Shown piece after piece: positions 1 to 5,702 of a stretch of 5,976 bases of DNA. The stretch lies in NCBI GenBank assembly GCA_024638585.1, contig JAHEKA010000161.1, forward strand, positions 1 to 5,976, given 5' to 3'. How positions within the stretch are numbered: position 1 is the stretch's first letter; every line of letters begins with the position of its first letter. The translations under genes were made by a program, and so were the position numbers. The notes below the pieces were generated by a model. That model did no database searches, was not told the DNA's origin, and saw nothing but the letters and a program-made list of their open reading frames with translations. Source of the DNA: Rhodospirillales bacterium. Lineage in GTDB: Bacteria; Pseudomonadota; Alphaproteobacteria; SMXQ01.

Positions 1-324
1 CTCCAGCGCAAGCATTACCCCGACATCAAGCCGTTGATTCTCCCGGTGCCCACTGCGGAAGCGTTCGAGCGCACCCTGGCGGCGGTCAGGCGGTTCGGCT
101 GGACGATCGTGACCGCCAACACGCTGATCGGCCATATCGAGGCCCATGAGACCAGCCTGGTCTTTGGTTTCGTCGACGATGTCAGCATCCGCATCCTGAC
201 CGAAGGGAGCGGCAGCCGCGTGGATATCCGTTCGTCTTCCCGTGTCGGCCGGCGGGACGCGGCAATGAACGCCAATCGGGTGCGCAAGCTGATCCGCGCG
301 ATCAGCGAACCGAAATCCAACTGA
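1..324 (+). CDS. DUF1499 family protein, C-terminal part (5' end outside window)
   Basis: The frame is open from the first base and ends at TGA 322-324, giving 107 visible residues that begin LQRKHYPDIKPL. The gene is cut by the window edge, so any N-terminal signal or membrane segment typical of this family cannot be seen. The visible part matches the DUF1499 pattern I know: a YPDIKPL lead-in, an alternating helix (AFERTLAAVRRFGW), then IEAHETSLVFGFVDDVSIRI, a strand with SRVDIRSSSRVGRRD, and a closing helix NANRVRKLIRAI. The family is widespread in proteobacteria and has no established biochemical role, so no function is assigned. A TTG at 34-36 could be read as a start, but the coding pattern continues upstream of it, so I treat it as internal. 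It converges on the dinB gene with only 7 nt between the stop codons and no clear terminator. Confidence 0.78.
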   Translation, partial: LQRKHYPDIKPLILPVPTAEAFERTLAAVRRFGWTIVTANTLIGHIEAHETSLVFGFVDDVSIRILTEGSGSRVDIRSSSRVGRRDAAMNANRVRKLIRAISEPKSN

Positions 325-331
325 TCCGGGC

Positions 332-832
332 TCAGCGCCTGAGCAGGATGTGGAAGTCCAGTTCGGGCACCTGATGCCCGGTTTCGGCAAGCACCTGCTG
401 CACCCGGCTGCGATGATGGATCTGGTTCACGAACATGTGCACCACCAGGCGGTCGGCGGGGTCCTGGTGGAACACGCCCCCGGCATCCTTGTAGCGGAAC
501 TGGGTCGACAGGAAGGCGATGTGGATGTTCTCGACGAATTCCTCGATGCGCTCGTCTTCCCGGGTCCGGTCTTCCCGCAGCGCGGGCAGGGTGTCATGCA
601 ACAGCGTGCCGCGTTCGGCATTGGTGATTTCGGTGCCGGTGAACCGGTTCATCCAATCGCGATCGACAATCAGGATGTGATTGAGCATGAACAAGAGGCT
701 CTCGTCCCGGTTGGGACGGAGCTCGCCGAGCTCGCGCTCCGACAGCCGGGCGCAGCACTCGTAGAGCGCCCGGTTGGCGATCCGGTTATAGCGGCTCATC
801 TCCATGAGCTCGGTCTGCAGCGATGCGGACAT
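332..832 (-). CDS. DinB superfamily protein (putative metal-dependent four-helix-bundle enzyme)
   Basis: This 166-residue protein has the usual DinB/YfiT length and layout. Helix 1 carries YNRIANRALYECCARL (residues 15-30), helix 2 carries LNHILIVDRDWMNRFTG (50-66), a middle segment follows (FRYKDAGG), and the last helix carries MFVNQIHHRSRVQQVL (133-148). DinB proteins normally bind a divalent metal with three His: one in helix 2 (here H52) and a HxxxH pair in the last helix. Aligned by the HHR motif, the second His of that pair is present (H140), but the first is Asn136, and the usual GQ after HHR is SR. Some members are thiol-dependent transferases or hydrolases, so the specific reaction here is unknown. 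The ATG at 832 is chosen because a full AGGAGG lies 9 nt upstream (842-847); internal Met10 and Met12 lack one. It follows ilvD by 41 nt on the same strand with no terminator, so co-transcription is likely. Confidence 0.87.
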   Translation of the reverse strand: MSASLQTELMEMSRYNRIANRALYECCARLSERELGELRPNRDESLLFMLNHILIVDRDWMNRFTGTEITNAERGTLLHDTLPALREDRTREDERIEEFVENIHIAFLSTQFRYKDAGGVFHQDPADRLVVHMFVNQIHHRSRVQQVLAETGHQVPELDFHILLRR

Positions 833-834
833 TC

Positions 835-856
835 GGTACGGCCTCCTGGCCGTACC
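835..856 (-). promoter_or_regulatory. Hairpin enclosing the dinB Shine-Dalgarno
   Basis: Positions 835-843 (GGTACGGCC) and 848-856 (GGCCGTACC) are perfect 9-bp reverse complements around a 4-nt loop. In the minus-strand transcript the loop reads AGGA, and with the first two bases of the 3' arm it forms AGGAGG (842-847), placed 9 nt before the dinB ATG. The ribosome binding site is therefore half in the loop and half in the stem. No U-run follows, so this is not an intrinsic terminator. The likely reading is a structure that lowers or conditions dinB translation relative to ilvD. The repeat is seen directly; the regulatory role is inferred. Confidence 0.6.
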
Positions 857-873
857 CGCGTAGCACAGAATTA

Positions 874-2607
874 TTAAATATCTGCATACATGTGGGTTTC
901 CGCGGCCCCTCCGGGGTGGGTGACCGCGCCTTTATGGGCGGGACCCACCTGTTCCGCGTATTTCCACAGCGCCCCGGACTGATAATCCGTCTTGCGCGGC
1001 GACCAGGCTTCGCGCCGCGCGGCGAGCTCCTCGGCGTTGAGGTCCACGTCCAGCGTTCCCGCCTCGGCATCGATGCGAATGATGTCGCCATCCTTGATCA
1101 GCCCGATAGGTCCGCCCAGGGCCGCTTCCGGCCCGACATGACCGATGCAGAAGCCCCGCGTCGCGCCGGAGAAGCGGCCATCGGTGATCAGCGCCACCTT
1201 GTCGCCCAGGCCCCGGCCGTAGAGCGCCGCGGTGGTGGACAGCATTTCCCGCATCCCGGGCCCGCCCCTGGGGCCTTCGTAGCGGATGATGATGACCTCG
1301 CCTTCCTTGATGCGGTCTTCGACCACGGCGGTGAAGGCGTCTTCCTCGCAGTCGAAGCACCGCGCCGGACCCTGGAAGGTCAGCGTATCCATGCCCGCGA
1401 CCTTGACGATCGCCCCGTCTGGCGCGAGGGAGCCCTTGAGCCCCACCACCCCACCGGTCGGCGTGATCGGGTTGCTCGCCGGGCGCACCACGTCCTGGTC
1501 GGCTGGGAAGGTCAGGCCGGCGTGGTTCTCGGCCAGGGTCTTGCCGGTGACGGTCAGGCAATCACCGTCGAGAATGCCCGCATCCAGCAGGGTCTTGATG
1601 ACGATGGGCACGCCGCCGACGTCGAACAGATCCTTGGCGACATAGCGCCCGCCGGGCTTGAGGTCCGCAATATAGGGCGTTTCCTTGAAGATGCGCGCGA
1701 CGTCGTCGAGGGTGAATTCGATTCCCGCCTCATGGGCCATGGCCGGAAGGTGCAGCCCGGCATTGGTGGACCCGCCGGTCGCCGCCACCACCTTGGCGGC
1801 GTTTTCCAGTGCCGCCCGGGTGACGATATCGCGCGGGCGGAGGTTCTCGGCCAGCAGCGCCATCACCGCCTCGCCCGAGGCCTTGGCGTATTCGTCGCGC
1901 GATTCATAAGGTGCCGGCGCCCCGGCGGAGCCCGGCAGGGCCAGGCCGATGGCTTCCGACACGCAGGCCATGGTGTTGGCGGTGAACTGGCCGCCGCAGG
2001 ATCCGGCCGAGGGACAGGCGACGCATTCGAGCTCGTGCAGGTCCTCGTCCGACATATTGCCCGCCGCGTGCTGCCCCACCCCTTCGAACACGTCGACCAC
2101 GGTGACGTCGCGGCCCTTGAAGCGGCCCGGCAGGATGGTGCCGCCATACATGAAGACGGATGGGACGTTAAGGCGCAGCATCACCATCATCATGCCCGGC
2201 AGGGACTTGTCGCAGCCGGCCAGACCGACCAGGGCGTCGTAGCTATGCCCGCGCATGGTGAGTTCCACCGAATCGGCGATCACCTCGCGGCTCACCAGGG
2301 ACGATTTCATGCCCTGGTGGCCCATGGCGATGCCGTCGGTGACGGTGATGGTGGTGAATTCCCGGGGCGTGCCGCCGCACCCATCGACCCCCACCTTGAC
2401 CGACTGGGCCTGGCGGGAAAGGGCGATGTTGCAAGGTGCCGCCTCGTTCCAGCAGGTCGCCACGCCGACGAAGGGCTGGTGGATTTGTTCTTCCGAAAGC
2501 CCCATGGCATAGTAGTACGACCGGTGGGGGGCATGTTCGGCCCCTTCGGTCACGTGGCGCGAGGGCAGCTTGTTTTTGTCGAAAGTCCTGCCGGCGTCGT
2601 CTGGCAT
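874..2607 (-). CDS. ilvD: Dihydroxy-acid dehydratase (IlvD)
   Basis: This full-length 577-residue member of the IlvD/Edd family (bacterial IlvD is about 560-616) dehydrates 2,3-dihydroxy-isovalerate and 2,3-dihydroxy-3-methylvalerate to the 2-keto acids leading to valine, leucine and isoleucine, in the cytoplasm. Visible hallmarks are EAAPCN with C59, DGIAMGHQGMKSS with the metal-binding D91, GCDKSLPGMMM with C132 and K134 (the Lys that is carbamylated in family structures), CPSAGSCGGQFTANTM with C204, YEGPRGGPGMREM with E444, and DGRFSGATRG with the catalytic-type S480. C59, C132 and C204 are the three cluster cysteines; the protein resembles the shorter [2Fe-2S] type, though cluster type cannot be proven from sequence. 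The C terminus ends in YADI, as in many alphaproteobacterial IlvD. The ATG at 2607 has AGAGGA (2614-2619) 6 nt upstream. An intrinsic terminator separates it from the upstream oxidoreductase genes, and dinB follows after 41 nt. No sign of damage. Confidence 0.97.
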   Translation of the reverse strand: MPDDAGRTFDKNKLPSRHVTEGAEHAPHRSYYYAMGLSEEQIHQPFVGVATCWNEAAPCNIALSRQAQSVKVGVDGCGGTPREFTTITVTDGIAMGHQGMKSSLVSREVIADSVELTMRGHSYDALVGLAGCDKSLPGMMMVMLRLNVPSVFMYGGTILPGRFKGRDVTVVDVFEGVGQHAAGNMSDEDLHELECVACPSAGSCGGQFTANTMACVSEAIGLALPGSAGAPAPYESRDEYAKASGEAVMALLAENLRPRDIVTRAALENAAKVVAATGGSTNAGLHLPAMAHEAGIEFTLDDVARIFKETPYIADLKPGGRYVAKDLFDVGGVPIVIKTLLDAGILDGDCLTVTGKTLAENHAGLTFPADQDVVRPASNPITPTGGVVGLKGSLAPDGAIVKVAGMDTLTFQGPARCFDCEEDAFTAVVEDRIKEGEVIIIRYEGPRGGPGMREMLSTTAALYGRGLGDKVALITDGRFSGATRGFCIGHVGPEAALGGPIGLIKDGDIIRIDAEAGTLDVDLNAEELAARREAWSPRKTDYQSGALWKYAEQVGPAHKGAVTHPGGAAETHMYADI

Positions 2608-2613
2608 GTCGTG

Positions 2614-2619
2614 TCCTCT
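2614..2619 (-). promoter_or_regulatory. ilvD ribosome binding site
   Basis: On the minus strand this reads AGAGGA, with 6 nt (CACGAC) before the ATG at 2607. It supports that start for ilvD. Confidence 0.75.
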
Positions 2620-2646
2620 GAATGAAAAGATGATGATCGGGCGCCT

Positions 2647-2674
2647 AGAATAGTCCGAGATGCGCCGCGCGCAA
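2647..2674 (-). promoter_or_regulatory. Possible weak sigma70-type promoter for ilvD
   Basis: On the minus strand TTGCGC (2669-2674, 3/6 to the -35 consensus) and TATTCT (2647-2652, 4/6 to the -10 consensus) are separated by 16 bp. They lie between the iorAB-type terminator and ilvD, where a promoter is needed because the terminator should stop read-through. The match is modest and could be chance; an expected start would be near 2640, giving a leader of about 33 nt. Confidence 0.33.
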
Positions 2675-2702
2675 GGGCGGAGCCATGGGCCCGGGTGCCA
2701 GG

Positions 2703-2730
2703 AAAAAGGGCCGCGGAATTTCCGCGGCCC
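2703..2730 (-). terminator. Intrinsic terminator of the iorAB-like operon
   Basis: Positions 2708-2716 (GGGCCGCGG) and 2722-2730 (CCGCGGCCC) form a perfect 9-bp GC stem with a 5-nt loop; two further A-T pairs could form inside it. On the minus strand the stem is followed directly by five T (complement of AAAAA at 2703-2707). It lies 28 nt beyond the stop codon of the large molybdopterin subunit, so it is placed and oriented to end that transcript. In the plus direction the T-rich stretch (2743-2754) begins 12 nt away and there is no gene to terminate, so I read it as minus-strand. Confidence 0.88.
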
Positions 2731-2758
2731 CAGGGTCTCCGTTATTTTTTGTTTTGCT

Positions 2759-4948
2759 TTAGGCCTTGAGCGCCTCCAAGACGCGTTCCGGCGTGAACGG
2801 CATGTGATAGAGCCGCTTGCCGGTCAGAGCGAAAAAGCCGTTGGCGACGGCCGAGCCGATGCCCGGGTTGCCGACCTCGCCCAAGCCCGTCGGTTTGGTC
2901 GGCCGGTTGAGGAACTCGACATGGACCTCCTCGGGCGATTCGGCCATGCGCAGCACCTCGTAATCATGGAAGTTGGATTGCTGCACCGAACCATCCTTGA
3001 TGGTGGCCCGTTCCTTGAGCACGCTGGATAGACCGTAATGGATGCCGCTTTCGACATTGCGCCGCGCCGCTTCGGGCTGGACGATGACGCCGCCGTCGAC
3101 GGCGGTCCAGACCTTGTGAACACGGATCTTGCCACTCTTGCGGTCGACGGAGACTTCCGCGACCTGAGCGCCCAGGGAACCGGAGCGTTCGGTCATGGAA
3201 AGCCCAAGCGCCCGGCCGGCGGGACGTTTCTTGCCCCAATCCGACATCTGGGCGACCTTTTCCAGCACCCTTCGCGCCTTGGCCGTCAGCGGCACGTTCT
3301 TCAGCCGGAACTCCAACGGGTCCATGCCCTGGGCGGCCGCCACCTCATCGATCAGGGCCTCGATGGCATAGACGTTGAAGACGTGGGCCACGGCACGCCA
3401 ATGCTTGGTGCGGATGCCGTGCTTGCCCGCGCTCTGCTCGACGATCGACTGGTTGGGCACCTTGTAGTACTTGCTGATTTTGGCGCCACCGGTCAGCAAC
3501 CTGCGGCCGTCACCGATGACACTGTGTTTCCAGCCATTGAGCTTGCCCGACTTGTCGAGCGCGGCCTCGAGGTGCTGGAAGGACTGGGGCCGGAACATGC
3601 CGTAATTGATGTCCTCTTCCCGGGTCCAGATCATCTTGACGGGTTTCTTGATCTGCTTGGAGACCAAGGCCGCCTCGATGGTGTAATCGGTGCGTGACCG
3701 ACGACCGAAACCACCGCCCATGTACATCTGATTGTGAATCACCTGGGCGGTCTTGAAGCCGAGCGCCTCGGCGATGCCCTGACGCGAACGGCCGGGTGCC
3801 TGGGTGCCTTCCCAGATCTCGATCTGGTCGCCGGCCTCGTTGATGCGGGCCACCGCATTGAGCGGTTCCATCTGGGCGTGATAACCGTAATCGCACCGGT
3901 ACTCTGCCTTATAGACCTTTCCGGCCTCGCTGAACGCCTTATCGGTATCGCCCTTCTTGTCGACCTTCTTCGCCTTGGTCTTGGGGTCGGCGGATTTCTT
4001 CGGATAATCCGTCATCAGGGCGGATTCGGAATCGTATCCCGCCGCCTTGCCCTTCGACCATTTGACCTGCAATTCCGTGCGCGCCGCCATGACGTGCTCG
4101 AAATTGTCGGCGATCACCGCGACGCCCTCTTTCAGCTTCACGGCACCGATATAGCCTTTCAGTGTCTTGAGCTTGTCCTCGTTCCAGCTGATGGGCTTGG
4201 CGCCCTGCACCGGAGAATGAACGGTGGTGGCATAGACCATGCCGGGGAGCTGGATATCTATGGCGAACTGGGCGCTGCCGTCGACCTTGCCGGGGATGTC
4301 CCGGCGCGGAAGGGGCTTGCCGATGAGGCGGAAATTCGCGGGCTTCTTCAACTCGCCCGGGGTCACCGCCGGCATCTTGTCCGGCACGTCGGCGAAGGCG
4401 GCGATCTCACCATAGGTCAGGCGCTTGCCGCCCGGGCCGATCACCACCGACGGCTCGGTCTTGAGCTGAGAAGCGGGCACGCCCCACTTCTTCGCCGCGG
4501 CCTGCAATAGGACCTTGCGGACCTGGGCCCCGGCCGTGCGCATGGGCTTGTAATACATCATCACCGCCCGGGACCCGACGATGGCCATGGACTGGCTGAC
4601 GCGGCCCCGGCGCTTGCGGGTGTAGCCATAGGTCTTGGGATCGGCCGGCGCGTTCTCGAGAACCACCTTGTCCCAATCGGCATCCAGCTCCTCAGCCAGG
4701 ATCAGCGGCACGCTGGTCATGGACCCCTGGCCCATCTCGGCGCCGGGGGTGAGGATGGTGATGGTGTTGTCTGCGGCGATCCGCACCCAGGTGGACATCT
4801 GGCCTTGGCGGGCCGCGGCCCGGGCCTGGGCGGGGGTGAGCACCTGAACGCCGCCGGCGCCGAGCGCCACGGCAAAGGTGAGCCCGCCGGCGCCCTGCAG
4901 GAAGCTGCGGCGGGAAACCGCATTCTTTACGGAGGTCATGGTCGTCAT
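2759..4948 (-). CDS. IorB-like molybdopterin-binding large subunit (xanthine oxidase family, Tat-exported)
   Basis: This 729-residue protein is of usual length for the beta subunit of isoquinoline 1-oxidoreductase-type molybdenum hydroxylases, which hydroxylate or oxidise N-heterocycles or aldehydes at a molybdopterin cytosine dinucleotide centre. The N terminus is a Tat signal: SRRSFLQ at 12-18, a hydrophobic stretch 19-39, and a likely ARA/A cleavage near residue 44, implying a periplasmic enzyme. Family motifs follow in order: GAEMGQGSMTS (69-79) and AEELDADW (85-92), HAQMEPLN (357-364), the Moco-domain GGGFGRR (411-417), RAVAHVFNVYAIEALIDE (518-535), QQSNFHDYEVLRMAE (656-670), and GLGEVGNPG with Glu691 at the position of the catalytic Glu. 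A Lys-rich segment (317-337, nine Lys in 21) is unusual. The ATG at 4948 has AAGGAGGG (4956-4963) 7 nt upstream, inside the end of the small-subunit gene, and the genes are 3 nt apart. Substrate is unknown; calling it a true isoquinoline enzyme would overreach. Confidence 0.92.
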   Translation of the reverse strand: MTTMTSVKNAVSRRSFLQGAGGLTFAVALGAGGVQVLTPAQARAAARQGQMSTWVRIAADNTITILTPGAEMGQGSMTSVPLILAEELDADWDKVVLENAPADPKTYGYTRKRRGRVSQSMAIVGSRAVMMYYKPMRTAGAQVRKVLLQAAAKKWGVPASQLKTEPSVVIGPGGKRLTYGEIAAFADVPDKMPAVTPGELKKPANFRLIGKPLPRRDIPGKVDGSAQFAIDIQLPGMVYATTVHSPVQGAKPISWNEDKLKTLKGYIGAVKLKEGVAVIADNFEHVMAARTELQVKWSKGKAAGYDSESALMTDYPKKSADPKTKAKKVDKKGDTDKAFSEAGKVYKAEYRCDYGYHAQMEPLNAVARINEAGDQIEIWEGTQAPGRSRQGIAEALGFKTAQVIHNQMYMGGGFGRRSRTDYTIEAALVSKQIKKPVKMIWTREEDINYGMFRPQSFQHLEAALDKSGKLNGWKHSVIGDGRRLLTGGAKISKYYKVPNQSIVEQSAGKHGIRTKHWRAVAHVFNVYAIEALIDEVAAAQGMDPLEFRLKNVPLTAKARRVLEKVAQMSDWGKKRPAGRALGLSMTERSGSLGAQVAEVSVDRKSGKIRVHKVWTAVDGGVIVQPEAARRNVESGIHYGLSSVLKERATIKDGSVQQSNFHDYEVLRMAESPEEVHVEFLNRPTKPTGLGEVGNPGIGSAVANGFFALTGKRLYHMPFTPERVLEALKA

Positions 4949-4951
4949 GGC

Positions 4952-5404
4952 TTAGCCCTCCTTCGATGCGCGCTCGACTGCGGCGACGATTCGGTTATAG
5001 GTGCCGCAGCGGCAGATATTGCCATTCATATGCGCGACGATTTGGTCGCGGCTGGGCTTCGGATTCTTTGCCAGCAATTCGGCCGCCTTCATGATCTGGC
5101 CCGACTGGCAGTAGCCGCACTGGGGCACCTGCTCGGCGACAAAGGCCTTTTGCAAAGGATGCGAGGAATTGGTCGACAGTCCCTCGATGGTGAGGACCCG
5201 CGCGCCTTCCACTTCCGACAGTTGAGTCTGGCACGACTTCACGGCCTTGCCGTTGACATGGACGGTGCAGGCGCCGCAAAGCCCCGCGCCGCAGCCGTAT
5301 TTGGTGCCGGTGAGCTTGAGATGCTCACGCACCGCCCACAGCAGCGGCGTATCGGGCTCCGTCGCGACGGAAACCCGTTTTCCGTTGAGCGTGAATGCAA
5401 CCAT
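4952..5404 (-). CDS. IorA-like [2Fe-2S] small subunit of the molybdenum hydroxylase
   Basis: This 150-residue protein carries two [2Fe-2S] clusters that move electrons from the molybdenum centre of the partner subunit to an outside acceptor. An N-terminal plant-ferredoxin-type domain has C38, C43, C46 and C58 (YGCGAGLCGACTVHVNG then SCQ). A C-terminal helical domain has C96, C99, C131 and C133 (QCGYCQSGQI and NICRCGTY). All eight ligands are present. It has no Tat signal, so it would be exported folded with the large subunit, as proposed for such pairs. Three in-frame ATGs exist (5425, 5419, 5404), with a TAG just upstream of the first. I choose 5404 because MVAFTLNGKRV is the family's usual beginning and a G5 run ends 8 nt before it; the 5425 start would add seven residues and has no evident ribosome binding site. 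It is the first gene of the two-gene unit. Confidence 0.92.
   Translation of the reverse strand: MVAFTLNGKRVSVATEPDTPLLWAVREHLKLTGTKYGCGAGLCGACTVHVNGKAVKSCQTQLSEVEGARVLTIEGLSTNSSHPLQKAFVAEQVPQCGYCQSGQIMKAAELLAKNPKPSRDQIVAHMNGNICRCGTYNRIVAAVERASKEG
4956..4963 (-). promoter_or_regulatory. Ribosome binding site of the large subunit, inside the small-subunit gene
   Basis: On the minus strand it reads AAGGAGGG, 7 nt before the ATG at 4948, and lies in the last codons (K-E-G-stop) of the small subunit. The 3-nt gap between stop and start suggests translational coupling of the two subunits. Confidence 0.8.
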
Positions 5405-5597
5405 GTAAGATACCCCCATCTTCATTGGGATCTAGGTGTCGGACGGCCAGGGACACGGATGAAACCGCAAGACCTGGCGAACCGGGCGATTGTGGGATGT
5501 GGGGGAAGCACCGCCACGGCGGAACTGTAAAGGCCGAAGGCGGGCCGCCTCCCAGCGCTCCCGCAGATGCCGCTGTTGCACGGCGTTATTTGCGGAA
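5405..5597 (-). other. Leader region of the iorAB-like operon, no gene seen
   Basis: No convincing gene is present on either strand; a plus-strand open frame running through here continues antisense into valS and has no coding signature. If the promoter at 5598-5626 is used, transcription would start near 5591 and leave an untranslated leader of about 186 nt. It contains short GC hairpins: an AGGCG/CGCCT stem with a GCC loop around 5537-5549 and CCGCC/GGCGG near 5512-5523. None is followed by a T-run and none matches a riboswitch I recognise. Confidence 0.4.
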
Positions 5598-5626
5598 ATG
5601 CTACTCCCAGGGGTTGCGCCTGTCAC
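5598..5626 (-). promoter_or_regulatory. Candidate sigma70-type promoter of the iorAB-like operon
   Basis: On the minus strand GTGACA (5621-5626, 5/6 to TTGACA) is followed after exactly 17 bp by TAGCAT (5598-5603, 4/6 to TATAAT). It is the best promoter match I found in the valS-iorA gap and points at the oxidoreductase genes. The distance to the small-subunit start is long (about 190 nt), so another nearer start site cannot be excluded. Confidence 0.5.
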
Positions 5627-5632
5627 GCGCAA
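5614..5632 (-). repeat. Inverted repeat over the -35 box, operator-like
   Basis: TTGCGC (5614-5619) and GCGCAA (5627-5632) are perfect reverse complements separated by 7 nt, and the spacer contains the -35 hexamer of the candidate promoter (5621-5626). Such placement is typical of a dimeric repressor site that blocks RNA polymerase. The repeat is seen directly; a regulator binding it is inferred and not identified here. Confidence 0.42.
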
Positions 5633-5702
5633 AGAGAGGGAACGGCGAAAGATTTAGAGACAATCGTGCCGGTCTTGGGCGTGGCTGTCGCCGGGGCCGT
5701 GA

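Noticed and set aside
330..344. Hairpin as a terminator for DUF1499 or dinB
   Set aside because: The 6-bp stem with a 3-nt loop is real, but no T-run follows in either direction, so I do not call it an intrinsic terminator.
554..566. 13-nt repeat TCTTCCCGGGTCC also found near 3614-3626
   Set aside because: Both copies encode similar acidic Thr-Arg-Glu segments in real genes, so shared codon choice explains the match; there is no sign of a mobile repeat.
823..2625. A 600-codon open frame on the plus strand, antisense to ilvD
   Set aside because: It mirrors ilvD almost end to end, and its translation is low-complexity in Gly, Ala, His and Arg with no family motif. GC-rich codon bias in the real gene suppresses stops in this antisense frame. 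ilvD has full motif support.
3038..4510. Two long plus-strand open frames (3038-3697 and 3734-4510) opposite the large molybdopterin subunit
   Set aside because: Both lie entirely inside a gene with complete family motifs, lack ribosome binding sites and domain signatures, and are explained by GC-rich antisense frames.
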